Counted from the first letter of the stretch, positions 10,032-19,940 are shown. The stretch: DNA of 64,000 bases from Kumtagia ephedrae (GCF_003012745.1 NZ_PXYK01000021.1:61281-125280), one strand, 5' to 3'. Notes: generated by a model not told the origin, from the letters alone. Made by a program: numbers and translations.

Positions 10032-10883
10032 TCAGGCGGGAGGCTCGGCGGCAAGCCGCCGCTCGGCGCGTGCGATGCGCAGGCGCGACCACAGGAACGC
10101 CGCCAGGAAGCCGATGGACATCAACAGCACGATGGTGGGCGCCGGCGCGGAGTTGAGGAAGAAGCTGAGATAGACGCCGAAGAACGAGGCCACCACCCCG
10201 ACCGCCACCGACACAGCCAGCATGCGCTCGAAGCGGGTCGTCAGCAGGAAGGCGATGGCACCCGGTGCGATCAGCATGGCGATGGCGAGGATGATGCCCA
10301 CCGCCTTGAGCGCGCCGACGATGGTGAGCGACAGCACCGACAGCAGCCCGTAATGCAGCAGCCGCACCGGCAGGCCGATGGCGCGCGCATGCTGCGGGTC
10401 GAAGGCGTTGAGCAGGAGATCGCGGCGGAATACCAGCACCAGCCCGGCCGACACCGCGGCGATCACGCCGCTTTCCAGCACGTCGCCCCAGGACACGCCG
10501 AGCATGTCGCCGAACAGGATGTGGTCGAGATGCACGGACGACTGGATCTTGGTGTAGAGCACGATGCCCAGCCCGAACATGCCGGAGAACACGATGCCCA
10601 TGACCGTGTCCTCCTTGACCCGGCTGTTCTCCTTGAGGAAGCCGGTGGCGAGCGCGCAGACCATGCCGGCGGCGAAAGCGCCGATGGCGAGCGGGATACC
10701 GGCGATGTAGGCGAGCACGACGCCGGGCAGTACCGCGTGGCTGATGGCGTCGCCCATCAGCGACCAGCCCTTGAGCACGAGGAAGCAGGACAGCAGCGCC
10801 ATGGGTATGGCGACCAGCAGGGCGATGATGAAAGCCTGCTGCATGAAGCCGAAGGCGAAAGGCTGGAGGAGGAGATCGGTCAT
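10032..10883 (-). CDS. sitD: Manganese/iron ABC transporter permease SitD
   Basis: Family 3 metal ABC permease, 283 residues and mostly hydrophobic, with about eight helices. It carries the conserved segment GWSLMGDAISHAVLPG near residue 40 and HLDHILFGD in the middle. Its ATG overlaps the stop of the preceding permease by four bases, typical of translational coupling in sitABCD. It would form the channel with SitC for Mn(II), possibly Fe(II). Confidence 0.88.
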   Translation of the reverse strand: MTDLLLQPFAFGFMQQAFIIALLVAIPMALLSCFLVLKGWSLMGDAISHAVLPGVVLAYIAGIPLAIGAFAAGMVCALATGFLKENSRVKEDTVMGIVFSGMFGLGIVLYTKIQSSVHLDHILFGDMLGVSWGDVLESGVIAAVSAGLVLVFRRDLLLNAFDPQHARAIGLPVRLLHYGLLSVLSLTIVGALKAVGIILAIAMLIAPGAIAFLLTTRFERMLAVSVAVGVVASFFGVYLSFFLNSAPAPTIVLLMSIGFLAAFLWSRLRIARAERRLAAEPPA

Positions 10884-11743
10884 GCCGCGTCCTCCTTCAG
10901 CGCTTCCCGTGCCCGCCGGCGGGCCGCCAGCATGCCGTGCTTGGGTGCGAGGAAGAAGGCGGCGAGGAAGATCAGCGTCTGCGCCACCACGATGATGCCG
11001 CCGGTGGCGCCGTCGAGGAAATAGCTGGCATAGGCGCCGAAGAAGCTGGTGCCGGCGCCGATGGCGACGCTGAGCGCGATGAGCCGCGGAAAGCGGTCGG
11101 TCAAGAGATAGGCGGTGGCGCCGGGCGTCACCACCATGGCGATCACCAGGAAGGCGCCGACCGTCTGCAGGGCGGCGACCGTGCAGGCCGACAGCAGCGT
11201 GAAGAACACGATCTTCAGCAGGTCGGGGTTGAGACCGACCGAGCGCGCATGGTTCTCGTCGAAGAAAACGACCATGAGATCCTTCCATTTGGCGAGCAGC
11301 ACGGCGAGCGAGATGCCGCCGATCAGCACGAGCTGCAGCGTGTCGGCCGGCGTCACGGCGAGGATGTTGCCGAGCACGATGGTCTGGATGTTCACCGAGG
11401 TCGGCGACAGCGACACCATGAACAGGCCGAGGCCGAAGAAGGAGGTGAAGATCAGGCCGATGATGGCGTCTTCCTTGAGCTTTGTGCGCTGGTTGAGGAA
11501 GAGCATCGCCCCCGCCGCAAGCCCGCCCGACAGGAAGGCGCCGAGCGAGAACGGCAGGCCGAGCATGTAGGCGCCGGCCACTCCCGGCACGATCGAATGC
11601 GAGAGCGCGTCGCCGATCAGCGACCAGCCCTTCAGCATCAGATAGGCGGAGAGAAAGGCGCAGACGCCGCCGACCAGAGCCGACACCCACATGGCGTTGA
11701 CCATGTAGCCATAGGCGAACGGCTCCAGGAGCGTGGCGATCAC
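10880..11743 (-). CDS. sitC: Manganese/iron ABC transporter permease SitC
   Basis: Family 3 metal ABC permease of 287 residues, paralogous to the downstream SitD. The signature [16 protein letters not shown] is near residue 38, with several further helices and a charged cytoplasmic tail. It overlaps sitB by four bases upstream and sitD by four bases downstream, so the four genes are one coupled operon. Two different permeases with one ATPase and one binding protein is the hallmark of the SitABCD type. Confidence 0.88.
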   Translation of the reverse strand: MIATLLEPFAYGYMVNAMWVSALVGGVCAFLSAYLMLKGWSLIGDALSHSIVPGVAGAYMLGLPFSLGAFLSGGLAAGAMLFLNQRTKLKEDAIIGLIFTSFFGLGLFMVSLSPTSVNIQTIVLGNILAVTPADTLQLVLIGGISLAVLLAKWKDLMVVFFDENHARSVGLNPDLLKIVFFTLLSACTVAALQTVGAFLVIAMVVTPGATAYLLTDRFPRLIALSVAIGAGTSFFGAYASYFLDGATGGIIVVAQTLIFLAAFFLAPKHGMLAARRRAREALKEDAA

Positions 11744-12651
11744 CGGCCGGACTCCCCGGCGTCCGGCTCGTCACGCGGATCGGCGCCGCGGTCGTAGATG
11801 ACGAAGGGACGCTCGTCGTCGGTGAGCACGGTGACCGTGCGCGGGTCGGCGTCGTCGTGCAGTTCGGCGCCGCCCAGCGTGAACTGCCGCAGCACGCCGC
11901 CGAAGGCCTTTTCGAGGTTGGCGTGGGTGAACACCTCCGCGGTCGGCCCGTAGCATAGCACGGTGCGGTTGATCAGCACGGCGCGGTCGCAGAAGCGCGG
12001 TACGCTGCCGAGATTGTGGGTAGAGACCAGCATCACCCGGCCCTCGTCGCGAAGCGACTGCAGGAGCGCGATGATCGCCTCCTCGGTGCGCACGTCGACG
12101 CCGGTGAACGGCTCGTCGAGCAGGATGATCTTTCCGTCCTGCGCCAGGGCGCGGGCGAGGAAGACGCGCTTCTTCTGGCCGCCGGACAGCTCACCGATCT
12201 GCCGCTTGCGGAAATCCGCCATGCCGACGCGCTTCAGGGCGGCGTCCACCGCCTCATGGTCGGCGGGGCGCGGCATGCGCAGGAAATTCATGTGGCCGTA
12301 GCGGCCCATCATGACGACGTCCTCGACAAGAACCGGGAAGTTCCAGTCGACGTCCTCGCTCTGCGGCACATAGGCGACGGCGTTCTTGCGCAATGCCTCG
12401 GCCGCCGGCTCGCCGAGGATCGTCACCCGTCCCGCCGCCAGCGGAACGAACCCCATGATCGACTTGAACAGCGTCGACTTGCCGCTGCCGTTGATTCCGA
12501 CCATGGCGGTGATGGTTCCGCGCGGTATCGCGAAACTCGCATTGCGTATCGCGGTGTGGCCGTTGCGGTAGGTGACGGTGACGTTCTCGACCGAGAGGCC
12601 GTCGGCGTCGGTGGCTGGCGCGCGCCGCGCGCTGGCTAGGGGAGCATTCAT
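11740..12651 (-). CDS. sitB: Manganese/iron ABC transporter ATP-binding protein SitB
   Basis: ATPase of 303 residues driving Mn(II) uptake through SitCD. Walker [10 protein letters not shown] is near residue 53, Q-loop [13 protein letters not shown] near 95 (the FP-rich form typical of metal ATPases), signature LSGGQKKRV near 155, Walker [12 protein letters not shown] near 175, and the switch histidine in VSTHNLG. The C-terminal ~50 residues, rich in Asp and Glu, extend beyond the core. Overlaps of four bases with sitA and sitC tie it into the operon. Confidence 0.9.
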   Translation of the reverse strand: MNAPLASARRAPATDADGLSVENVTVTYRNGHTAIRNASFAIPRGTITAMVGINGSGKSTLFKSIMGFVPLAAGRVTILGEPAAEALRKNAVAYVPQSEDVDWNFPVLVEDVVMMGRYGHMNFLRMPRPADHEAVDAALKRVGMADFRKRQIGELSGGQKKRVFLARALAQDGKIILLDEPFTGVDVRTEEAIIALLQSLRDEGRVMLVSTHNLGSVPRFCDRAVLINRTVLCYGPTAEVFTHANLEKAFGGVLRQFTLGGAELHDDADPRTVTVLTDDERPFVIYDRGADPRDEPDAGESGR

Positions 12652-13559
12652 TGCGACAAGGCTTTGGCGATGGTTTCCGTGGTGACGCGCATCATGTCGA
12701 GATAGGTCGGCACCGGCCCGTCGGCCTCGCTCAGGGAATCGACATAGAGCACGCCGCCATATTTTGCACCGGTCTCGCGCGCCACCTGCTCGGCCGGGTC
12801 GGGCGACACGGTGCTTTCGGAGAACACCGCCGGGATGTGGTTTGCCCTGACCGCGTCGATGACCTTGCGCACCTGCTGCGGCGTGCCCTGCTGGTCGGCG
12901 TTGATCGGCCAGAGGTATAGCTCCTTCAGGCCGAAGTCGCGCGCCAGATAGGAGAAGGCGCCCTCGCTGGTGACCAGCCAGCGCCGCTCCTCGGGCACCG
13001 CGGCCAGTGCCGTGCGGGCCGGCTCGACCGTCGCCCTGATCTTATCGACATAGGCCTTGGCGTTGGCCGCATAGACGTCGGCGTTTTCCGGATCGCGCTC
13101 GGCGAAGGCCTTCCGTATGTTCTCGACATAGATCACCGCGCCTTCCGGCGACATCCAGGCATGCGGGTTGGGCTTGCCCGTGTACGGCCCCTCGGCGATG
13201 CTCATAGGTTCGATGCCCTCGGTCAGCACCGCGCTCGGCACGTCGTCCAGATTGCCGAAGAACTTTTCGAACCAGAGTTCGAGGTTGAGGCCGTTCCACA
13301 GGATAAGGTCGGCCTTCTGCGCGGCGATGAGGTCGCCAGGGGTCGGCTGATAGTTGTGGATCTCGGCGCCCGGCTTGGTGATCGAGACGACCTCGGCGGC
13401 ATCGCCCGCGACGTTGCGCGCGATGTCGGCGATGACGGTGAACGTCGTGGCCACCAGCATCTTCTCGCCGCGGCTCTCCGCCTTGCCCTCGTCGGCTGGG
13501 GAGCAGGCGGCGAGCGCCGGCAAGGCGAGGAAAGCGGCAAGCAGCGTACGGCGGCGCAT
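12648..13559 (-). CDS. sitA: Manganese/iron ABC transporter substrate-binding lipoprotein SitA
   Basis: Cluster A-I metal-binding protein, 303 residues. The N-terminus [19 protein letters not shown] has a lipobox (LAAC), so Cys19 is probably lipidated. Predicted metal ligands are the histidines in [13 protein letters not shown] and NPHAWMSP, the glutamate in [10 protein letters not shown] and the final aspartate in the STVSPDP segment. First gene of the operon; a palindromic metalloregulator site lies 77 bases upstream of its ATG. Mn versus Fe preference cannot be decided, but adjacency to mur favours Mn. Confidence 0.9.
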   Translation of the reverse strand: MRRRTLLAAFLALPALAACSPADEGKAESRGEKMLVATTFTVIADIARNVAGDAAEVVSITKPGAEIHNYQPTPGDLIAAQKADLILWNGLNLELWFEKFFGNLDDVPSAVLTEGIEPMSIAEGPYTGKPNPHAWMSPEGAVIYVENIRKAFAERDPENADVYAANAKAYVDKIRATVEPARTALAAVPEERRWLVTSEGAFSYLARDFGLKELYLWPINADQQGTPQQVRKVIDAVRANHIPAVFSESTVSPDPAEQVARETGAKYGGVLYVDSLSEADGPVPTYLDMMRVTTETIAKALSQ

Positions 13560-13630
13560 GGAATCTCCTTCGGTGACGCGGCCTGTGCCGCCCTCCCTGC
13601 ATAGCTAGCGACCCGCTGGCGCCATGTCAA

Positions 13631-13652
13631 TGCAATTGCAAATCGTTTGCAA
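13631..13652. promoter_or_regulatory. Putative Mur/Fur-type operator upstream of sitABCD
   Basis: TTGCAAA-TCG-TTTGCAA (13636-13652) is a perfect 7-bp inverted repeat, and TGCAATTGCA (13631-13640) is a second palindrome overlapping it. The site lies 77 bases upstream of sitA. A mur-like gene lies about 900 bases away. In Rhizobium leguminosarum Mur represses sitABCD under manganese sufficiency, so this is the likely target; binding itself is inferred. Confidence 0.6.
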
Positions 13653-13805
13653 AAGGAGAGATAGGAAAGCGGGCGGGCGGGGTTGCAGCGACATGCCAAG
13701 CTTGACAATCCCGAGCCGCTTTTGTCTTCTTTCGGGGCGCTGCGGCAGGGCGCATCGGCTTCAGCCGGCTGGGCAATGCCCGCCTCCGAGTGACCGGAGG
13801 ATTTC

Positions 13806-14438
13806 ATGCCGAATCTCGAGAATCTCAGAAAACAGGCCAAGCAGTATGTGCGCTGGCATCGGGACCGCTATTTTCCCGTCGCCGCGACAATCAGCCATTG
13901 GCTGCCGCGTTTCGCCGGGCTGGGCGACCGCGCGGTGCTCGATGCCGAGTTCAAGCTCGCCGACGCGCAGGAACTGGTGGCGCGCAAGCAAGGCTTCGAG
14001 AGCTGGGCGGCACTGAAAGAAGGAGCCGCCATCACGGACGCGCGGGCAATGGAGCCAGGATCGCGGCCGGTGCTGCTGGCCGCCGAGCCGCAGCTTTTCA
14101 CGTCGGATATGGAAGCTGCCATCGGCTTCTACGTCCAGAAACTCGGCTTCGAGGTCGCTTTCTCCTACGGCAACCCGCCCTTCTATGCGCAGGTGTTCCG
14201 CGATGGGGCGCGGCTCAACCTGCGGCGTGTTCGAGGGCGGGTGTTCGACGAGAGCCTTCGCGACCGCGAGGCCGACGCCCTGTCCGCGACCATCGCGGTG
14301 GATGACGCCAAGGCGCTGTTCCTCGAATACCAGGACGCCGGCGTCCGCCTCCACCAGGCGCTCCGGAAGGAGCCGTGGGGAGCTTCGACGTTCATCGTCG
14401 CCGACCTGGACGGAAACCTCGTCTGCTTCGCGGGGTAG
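13806..14438 (+). CDS. VOC/glyoxalase-fold protein with N-terminal extension
   Basis: Protein of 210 residues in two parts. Residues 1-75 form an Arg/Lys-rich helical region ([17 protein letters not shown], later [20 protein letters not shown]) of a kind seen fused to enzymes in rhizobia. Residues 90-210 form a glyoxalase/bleomycin-resistance (VOC) domain beginning [18 protein letters not shown] and ending [20 protein letters not shown] (13796-13800) precedes the ATG. It reads divergently from sitA and toward mur. The substrate is unknown; VOC members include glyoxalases, dioxygenases and drug-binding proteins. Confidence 0.75.
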   Translation: MPNLENLRKQAKQYVRWHRDRYFPVAATISHWLPRFAGLGDRAVLDAEFKLADAQELVARKQGFESWAALKEGAAITDARAMEPGSRPVLLAAEPQLFTSDMEAAIGFYVQKLGFEVAFSYGNPPFYAQVFRDGARLNLRRVRGRVFDESLRDREADALSATIAVDDAKALFLEYQDAGVRLHQALRKEPWGASTFIVADLDGNLVCFAG

Positions 14439-14553
14439 CGCGGCGCGGCACCCTGTTCGCCGCTTGCGAAAATCGCCCATGGCGACGCCGGCGACCTGTG
14501 GCTTTCGGACCGTTTTCTTTGCAACTGGTTGTCATCTGGCGCATAGTCGCGGC

Positions 14554-14982
14554 ATGGTGAAGCACAAGACGATCAAGCCGGACTACGAGAAGGCGCTGCG
14601 CAAGGCGGGCGTGCGGATCACACGGCCGCGCAAGGTGATTCTCGGCATCCTGTCGGCGACGGACGACCACCCCGACGCGCTGGAGATCTTTCGGCGCTCC
14701 GTCGCGATCGACCCGGGCATCTCGCTGTCGACGGTCTACCGGACGATGAAGCTGCTGGAGGAGATGGGAGCGATCCATCGCCACGCCTTCGAGGGCGGCC
14801 CGTCGCGCTTCGAGCGGGCCGGCGGCGAGCATCACGACCATCTCATCGACATCGAGACCGGCGACGTCATCGAGTTCACGTCCGACCGCATCGAGCAATT
14901 GCAGGACGAGATCGCCAAGAAGCTCGGCTACGACATCGTCCATCATCGCTTCGAGCTGTACGGCCGCAAGCGGCGGGCGTGA
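14554..14982 (+). CDS. mur: Fur-family metalloregulator, Mur-like
   Basis: Fur-family repressor of 142 residues. The winged helix has recognition segment [17 protein letters not shown] near residues 58-75, and the dimerisation/metal domain carries [14 protein letters not shown] near 90-103 and the closing HHRFELYG motif. It has no cysteine at all, so no structural CxxC zinc site, as in rhizobial Fur/Mur proteins. Its place next to sitABCD suggests manganese-dependent repression of that operon. It could instead be called Fur, since alphaproteobacterial Fur orthologues mostly act as Mur. Confidence 0.82.
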   Translation: MVKHKTIKPDYEKALRKAGVRITRPRKVILGILSATDDHPDALEIFRRSVAIDPGISLSTVYRTMKLLEEMGAIHRHAFEGGPSRFERAGGEHHDHLIDIETGDVIEFTSDRIEQLQDEIAKKLGYDIVHHRFELYGRKRRA

Positions 14983-15009
14983 CGCGGCCGACATCTGCGA
15001 ACCGCCGAC

Positions 15010-15642
15010 TCAGCGACTCGACCCGCCGCTGAAGGCCATGCGGAGCCCGAGCAGGATGACGAAACCGCCGGCGATCCGCTGCTGCCACAGTCCCACGCGG
15101 GGCCGCCGCATGATCCATGCGCCGAGCGTGCCGGCGGCAATGGCGTAGCTTCCAAGAACCAGCAGGCCGGTGACCTTCTGGGTGACGCCGAGCAGCAGCA
15201 ATTGCAGCGTGACGGAGCCGCGGGCGGGATCGACGAACTGGGGGAGAAAGGCGATCATGAAGGTGATCGGCCACGGGTTCACCAGATTGGCGATCATGCC
15301 TTCACGGGCGGCGGCAAGCGGCTTTGCGACAGGGCGTGCCGGCGCTGCGTCCGGAGGCGGCGACAGCAGCAGCCGCGTGCCGAGCCAGACGAGATAGAGC
15401 GCTCCGGCCGATTGCAGCAGGCCCAGCATCCATGGATACGCCCGCACCAGCGACGCCACGCCGAGCGCGACAAGCGGCAACTGGACCATGCCGGCGCCCA
15501 CGGTCATCCCGAGCACCGTGAACAAGGCGATCCTGCGTCCCTGCCCGATGCCCCGCGCCATGACCAGCATGCTGTCGGGACCGGGCGGCAATTGCAGCAG
15601 AATGACGGTTCCGCAAAACGCCGCCCACAAAGCCGGATTCAT
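15010..15642 (-). CDS. LysE/RhtB-family amino-acid exporter
   Basis: Inner-membrane protein of 210 residues with five to six helices. The N-terminal family signature is LPPGPDSMLVMARGIGQGRR (residues 18-37), followed by a glycine-rich second helix and, after a cytoplasmic loop rich in Ala/Pro, NLVNPWPITFMIAFLPQF near 130. Members export amino acids or related metabolites such as homoserine, threonine or lysine. It stands alone between mur and gnd, convergent with mur. Substrate unknown. Confidence 0.8.
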   Translation of the reverse strand: MNPALWAAFCGTVILLQLPPGPDSMLVMARGIGQGRRIALFTVLGMTVGAGMVQLPLVALGVASLVRAYPWMLGLLQSAGALYLVWLGTRLLLSPPPDAAPARPVAKPLAAAREGMIANLVNPWPITFMIAFLPQFVDPARGSVTLQLLLLGVTQKVTGLLVLGSYAIAAGTLGAWIMRRPRVGLWQQRIAGGFVILLGLRMAFSGGSSR

Positions 15643-15832
15643 GGAACGCTCCTTTCGGAACAGCGCTCCAGGTGACGGTGCGCCCGGATACGTCAGGTAG
15701 AATTCGGGCCTGACATGTCAACGCCGGGCGCCGCCGCTCGCCTCGAATACGTTCGCCGGTTGACGAAGCCGCCGCCCGGCGCCAAAACAGCGCCGCGGCG
15801 AGAGGCCGATGGATGAAGCAGCGGGAAAGACG

Positions 15833-17245
15833 ATGGAAAAAGCCGAAATCGGCCTGATCGGCCTTGGCGTGATGGGATCGAACCTGGCGCTGAACATCGC
15901 CGAGAAGGGCCACCGCATCGCCGTCTTCAACCGCACCACCGCGCGCCCCCATGAATTCGCCGCCGAGGCCGGCCCGCTGTCGGACATGATCGTGCCCTGC
16001 GACAGCATAGAGGCGCTGGCCGAGGCGATCCAGCCGCCGCGCCCGGTGATCATCATGACGCAGGCCGGCAAGCCGGTCGACGAGCAGATCGCGCTGCTGC
16101 GCGGCGTCCTGTCGGAGAACGACATCGTCATCGACGCCGGCAACGCCAATTTCCACGATACGATGCGCCGCTTCCACGAGCTGGAGGGCACCGGCCTGAC
16201 CTTCATCGGCATGGGCGTCTCCGGCGGCGAGGAGGGCGCACGCCACGGCCCGTCGATCATGGTCGGCGGCACCGAGGACTCCTACAAGCGCATCGAGAAG
16301 GTGCTGCTCGACATCTCGGCGAAGTATCAGGACGAGCCCTGCGCCGCCTGGCTCGGTCCGAACGGCGCCGGGCATTTCGTCAAGACCGTCCATAACGGCA
16401 TCGAATATGCCGACATGCAGATGATCGCCGAGATCTACGGCGCGCTGCGCGACGGCCTCGGCATGGCGCCGAAGGAGATCGGCAAGATTTTTGCCGGATG
16501 GAATGAAGGCCGGCTGAACTCCTACCTGATCGAGATCACCGCGGCGGTGCTCGCCGCCGACGACGAGAAGACCGGCAAGCCGATCGTCGAGGTGATCCTC
16601 GACCGCGCCGGCCAGAAGGGCACCGGAAAATGGTCGGTGATCGAGGCGCAGACGCTCGGCGTGCCGGCCACCGCCATCGAGGCCGCGGTGGCGGCGCGTG
16701 TGCTCTCCTCCTTGAAGGACGAGCGGCTGGCGGCGGAGGACGTCTACGGCGCCCGGCCGGCCGGGGGGTTCGGCGGCGACCGGGAGAAATTGCTCGCCGA
16801 CCTGGAGCTGGCGCTGTTTGCCGGCAAGATCGCCGCCTATGCGCAGGGATTTGCGGTGATGGACGCCGCCTCGCGCGAATTCTCCTGGAACATCCCGCTG
16901 CCGATGGTGGCAAAGATCTGGCGGGCCGGCTGCATCATCCGCTCGCAGTTCCTGGGCACGCTGGCCGAGGCGTTTTCGGCCGGCAAGGTCGCCAACCTGC
17001 TGATGGCGCCGGCCTTCGTGACGATGATGCGGGAGGCGCATCCCGCGCTGCGCCGCATCGTCGCCCAGGCGGCGGAAGCCGGCCTGCCGGTCCCGGCCCT
17101 GTCGTCCGCGCTTGCCTATTTCGACAGCTACCGGCAGGGCCGCGGCACCTCCAACCTGATCCAGGCGCAGCGCGACTTCTTCGGCGCGCACGGCTTCGAG
17201 CGGATCGACGAGCCCGGTGCGCATCACGGCCCGTGGGGGCTGTGA
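15833..17245 (+). CDS. gnd: 6-phosphogluconate dehydrogenase (decarboxylating)
   Basis: Converts 6-phosphogluconate plus NADP+ to ribulose-5-phosphate and CO2 in the oxidative pentose phosphate pathway. It has 470 residues, matching the long Gnd form. The Rossmann motif GLIGLGVMGSN is near residue 10, substrate loop GVSGGEEGARHGPSIM near 125, catalytic Lys and His segment FVKTVHNGIEYADMQ near 180, and C-terminal tail with HGPWGL. The start at 15833 gives the usual N-terminus (MEKAEIGLIG); an ATG eight codons upstream (15809) is also possible. Confidence 0.92.
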   Translation: MEKAEIGLIGLGVMGSNLALNIAEKGHRIAVFNRTTARPHEFAAEAGPLSDMIVPCDSIEALAEAIQPPRPVIIMTQAGKPVDEQIALLRGVLSENDIVIDAGNANFHDTMRRFHELEGTGLTFIGMGVSGGEEGARHGPSIMVGGTEDSYKRIEKVLLDISAKYQDEPCAAWLGPNGAGHFVKTVHNGIEYADMQMIAEIYGALRDGLGMAPKEIGKIFAGWNEGRLNSYLIEITAAVLAADDEKTGKPIVEVILDRAGQKGTGKWSVIEAQTLGVPATAIEAAVAARVLSSLKDERLAAEDVYGARPAGGFGGDREKLLADLELALFAGKIAAYAQGFAVMDAASREFSWNIPLPMVAKIWRAGCIIRSQFLGTLAEAFSAGKVANLLMAPAFVTMMREAHPALRRIVAQAAEAGLPVPALSSALAYFDSYRQGRGTSNLIQAQRDFFGAHGFERIDEPGAHHGPWGL

Positions 17246-17352
17246 AGCCTTTCTCGTTCCAGGCTCGATATACGGCACCCAGCCCTGGGGAGGCGGGCGG
17301 CATGCATCGGAACCGGAAATTCCCTGGTACGGTCCGCGGCGATGGCGCTGCT

Positions 17353-18354
17353 TCAGCGGGAGGCACCCGCGATCCGCTCGTAGATCGGCCGGGACACGGT
17401 CATGCCGTCGCGCTCCGCGGCCTGCCGCGCCCGCGCCTTGGCCGGACCGGGGATGTGGACGCCGTAGTCGGCGGACAGACGGTCGAGCTGCGCGGCAAGC
17501 CGCCGGGAAAAATCCGGATCGAGCAAGGCCGGAGCGATCGCCAGCACGAACAAGCCGCTTCCGGGATTTTCGCTGCCCTCCGAGATCGAGTGCGCATCGA
17601 GCGACCAGTTTGCGCCCGACAGGCCGGCCGCCAGCACCTCCACCATCAGCGCGATGTTGGCGCCGCGCACCCCGCCGAAGGCGAGCAGCGCGCCCTTCAT
17701 CGCCTCGTTCGGGTCGGTCGTCGGACTGCCCTCGGCGTCCACGGCCCAGCCCTCGGGAATCGGGCGCCCTTCGCGTGCGGCCTGGCGGATGTTGACGAAG
17801 GCGGTGGCGCTGGAGGACTGGTCGATCAGCAGCGGCGGGCCGTCCTCGACCGGCGCGGCGAAGGCCAGCGGATTGGTGCAATAGACCGGCTTCGTGCCGC
17901 CGGAGCCGGCGATCAGCGCCGGGCCGTTGGTGGCGGCAAGGCCGACGAGGCCGGCTTCCGCCAGACGCGCCGCGAACTGGCCGAGCGCGCCGCAGGTGTA
18001 GGCGTTTTTCTGCACGAACAGCGCCAACCCGAAATTGCGGGCGGTGGCGACGAGGTCGTCGAAGGCGCGGTCGAAGCCGGGATGCGCCGCGCCGCCTCGG
18101 GCGTCGGACAGGATGAGTGCCGGGGCCGGCCGGGTGATCGCGGGTTCCGCCCGGCCGTCGATGCGGCCGTCGCGCAGTGAATCGAGATAATCGATGTAAT
18201 GCGCGAGACCGACCGCCGGCTGCCCCTCCGCCTCGGCGCGCACCGCGGCTTCGGCGATCGAGCGGGCCAACTCGGCACTTGCGCCGAGACGCGTGGCTGC
18301 CGTCTCGCACAGTGAGAGGGCGTCGCCGAGGGGGAGGGTAACAGTGTCGCTCAT
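17353..18354 (-). CDS. Ldh/malate dehydrogenase-family NAD(P)H oxidoreductase
   Basis: Member of the Ldh_2 (malate/L-lactate/ureidoglycolate dehydrogenase, DpkA) family, 333 residues. Residues seen are the N-terminal helical part, the substrate segment GLAHYIDYLDSLRDG, nucleotide-binding region LVGLAATNGPALIAGSGGT and NPLAFAAP, plus DQSSSATAFVNIRQAAREG. Members reduce cyclic imino acids (delta1-piperideine- or pyrroline-2-carboxylate) or 2-oxo acids. It starts eight bases after the stop of an amino-acid ABC permease and is the last gene of that operon, which suggests it handles a 2-oxo or imino acid made from the imported amino acid. Exact substrate unknown. Confidence 0.75.
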   Translation of the reverse strand: MSDTVTLPLGDALSLCETAATRLGASAELARSIAEAAVRAEAEGQPAVGLAHYIDYLDSLRDGRIDGRAEPAITRPAPALILSDARGGAAHPGFDRAFDDLVATARNFGLALFVQKNAYTCGALGQFAARLAEAGLVGLAATNGPALIAGSGGTKPVYCTNPLAFAAPVEDGPPLLIDQSSSATAFVNIRQAAREGRPIPEGWAVDAEGSPTTDPNEAMKGALLAFGGVRGANIALMVEVLAAGLSGANWSLDAHSISEGSENPGSGLFVLAIAPALLDPDFSRRLAAQLDRLSADYGVHIPGPAKARARQAAERDGMTVSRPIYERIAGASR

Positions 18355-18361
18355 GGTGTCG

Positions 18362-19171
18362 TTATCCCGGGCGCGCCGGAATCCGCGCCTCCAGTTTTCG
18401 GAACAGGAAGACCAGAATGGCCGTGATCGTCATGTAGACCAGCGCCAGCAGCAGCAGGGGCTCGTAGACGATGAAGGTTTCCTGCCGCACCCGCGAACTG
18501 ACCGAAAAGATGTCGACCATCGTGATGGTCGCGACCAGCGGCGTGGCCTTCAGTTGCAGCACGGTCTCGCCGGCGAGCGTCGGCAGCGCGCGATAGGTAG
18601 CCTGCGGCAGCCAAACGCGGCGCAGAATCTTCCAGCGGCTCATGCCGAAGGCGCGCGCCGCCTCGAGCTGTCCACGCGGCACGCCGGCGAAGGCACCGCG
18701 CATCACCTCGCCCTCGTAGCCGGCATAGGACAGCGTGAGAGCGAGAACGCCGTATGGCCATGCCTGGCGCAGATACGGCCAGAGGAAGGATTCGCGGATC
18801 CAGGGAAATTGCGGGAACAGCGCACCGAGGCCGAAATAAAGCAGCCAGAGCTGCAGCAGCAACGGCGTGCCGCGGATGATCGTGCAGAAGGTTCTTGCCG
18901 GCACCGCCAGCCAGATCGGGCCGGTGACCTGCACCAGCCCCAGCGGCACCGCGAGCATGAAGCCGAGAACGACGCTGACGACCAGCAGCCAGATCGTGCG
19001 CCATATGCCCTGGACGGCGAGCCAGGCATAGTTCGGTATCCAGTCCCAGCGCATGAAGACGGCCGCGCAGACGACGATCGCCAGGGCGATGGCGATCAGC
19101 ACGATGCGGTGCGGCTGCAGCCAGCCGAGCACCCGCTGGCGGGTGGTGACGTTGACGACGAGCGCGCTCAC
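18362..19171 (-). CDS. Polar amino-acid ABC transporter permease (HisM type)
   Basis: Permease of 269 residues in the His/Glu/Gln/Arg/opine three-transmembrane family. The N-terminal helix is near 22-42, the family segment GIWRTIWLLVVSVVLGFML near 55, LARTFCTIIRGTPLLLQLWL-like region near 90, and the EAA-type loop QLEAARAFGMSRWKILRRV near 175. It overlaps the upstream permease stop by four bases. With its partner it would form the channel for a basic or guanidino amino acid, as in HisQMP/ArgT systems. Confidence 0.85.
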   Translation of the reverse strand: MSALVVNVTTRQRVLGWLQPHRIVLIAIALAIVVCAAVFMRWDWIPNYAWLAVQGIWRTIWLLVVSVVLGFMLAVPLGLVQVTGPIWLAVPARTFCTIIRGTPLLLQLWLLYFGLGALFPQFPWIRESFLWPYLRQAWPYGVLALTLSYAGYEGEVMRGAFAGVPRGQLEAARAFGMSRWKILRRVWLPQATYRALPTLAGETVLQLKATPLVATITMVDIFSVSSRVRQETFIVYEPLLLLALVYMTITAILVFLFRKLEARIPARPG

Positions 19172-19842
19172 CGGCCGCTCCCCGCGAAGGACGGCATGCC
19201 GCGGCGCGTCCGGCGTTCGGCGCGGGCGAGGATGACCTGGGAAAGCAGGGTCACGACCAGGTAGATGCCGCCGGCGGCCAGGAAGAAGGTGAAATAGGCT
19301 TTCGTGGCGCCCGCCGCCTGCCGCGTCGCCTGGGTCAGCTCGCTAAAACCGACGATGGCGAGCAGCGCCGTGTCCTTAGTGGCGATCAGCCAGAGATTGG
19401 CCAGGCCGGGGATGGCGAAGGGCACCATGGCGGGCAGGGTGATGCGCCTCATCAGCGTCCAGGGCGACATGCCGTAGGCGCGCCCGGCCTCAATCTGGCC
19501 CTGCGGAATGGCAAGGATGGCGCCGCGCAGCACCTCGGTCGAATAGGCTCCCTGCACGATGGCGAGCACGCCGATGCCGGCGGCCAGGCCGCTTATGTCG
19601 ACCGGCGGATAGCCAAGCATGTCCATCAGCCGGTTGATCAGGTCGGTGCCGGCGTAATAGAGCAGCAGGATCAGCACCAGTTCCGGCACGGCGCGCACCA
19701 GCGTGGTGTAGACCTCGAGCAGGTCGCGCGTGACCGGGCCGCCATATAGCTTGCCGAAGGCGCCGGCGATGCCGATCAGCAGGCCGATGCCGAAGGCGCC
19801 TGCGGCGATGATCAGCGAGTTGACGAGGCCGCGCAGCAGCAC
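19168..19842 (-). CDS. Polar amino-acid ABC transporter permease (HisQ type), start uncertain
   Basis: Permease of 224 residues from a GTG at 19842, with helices, VYTTLVRAVPELVLILLLYY near residue 43 and the EAA-like loop GQIEAGRAYGMSPWTLMRRI near 118. The frame stays open and family-like for 24 more codons (DLLHLFGASSLELLSYSPPG), reaching an ATA codon at 19914-19912 with a GGGGGAC purine run just before it. No ATG, GTG or TTG lies in that stretch, so the true start may be the ATA or the annotated GTG. It lies downstream of a hairpin terminator after the binding-protein gene. Confidence 0.82.
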   Translation of the reverse strand: MLLRGLVNSLIIAAGAFGIGLLIGIAGAFGKLYGGPVTRDLLEVYTTLVRAVPELVLILLLYYAGTDLINRLMDMLGYPPVDISGLAAGIGVLAIVQGAYSTEVLRGAILAIPQGQIEAGRAYGMSPWTLMRRITLPAMVPFAIPGLANLWLIATKDTALLAIVGFSELTQATRQAAGATKAYFTFFLAAGGIYLVVTLLSQVILARAERRTRRGMPSFAGSGR

Positions 19843-19940
19843 CGCGCCCCAGCCGGGCGGACTGTACGACAGCAGCTCGAGGGAACTCGCTCCGAAAAGG
19901 TGCAGCAGGTCTATGGGCCCGTCCCCCGCATGACACTGTC

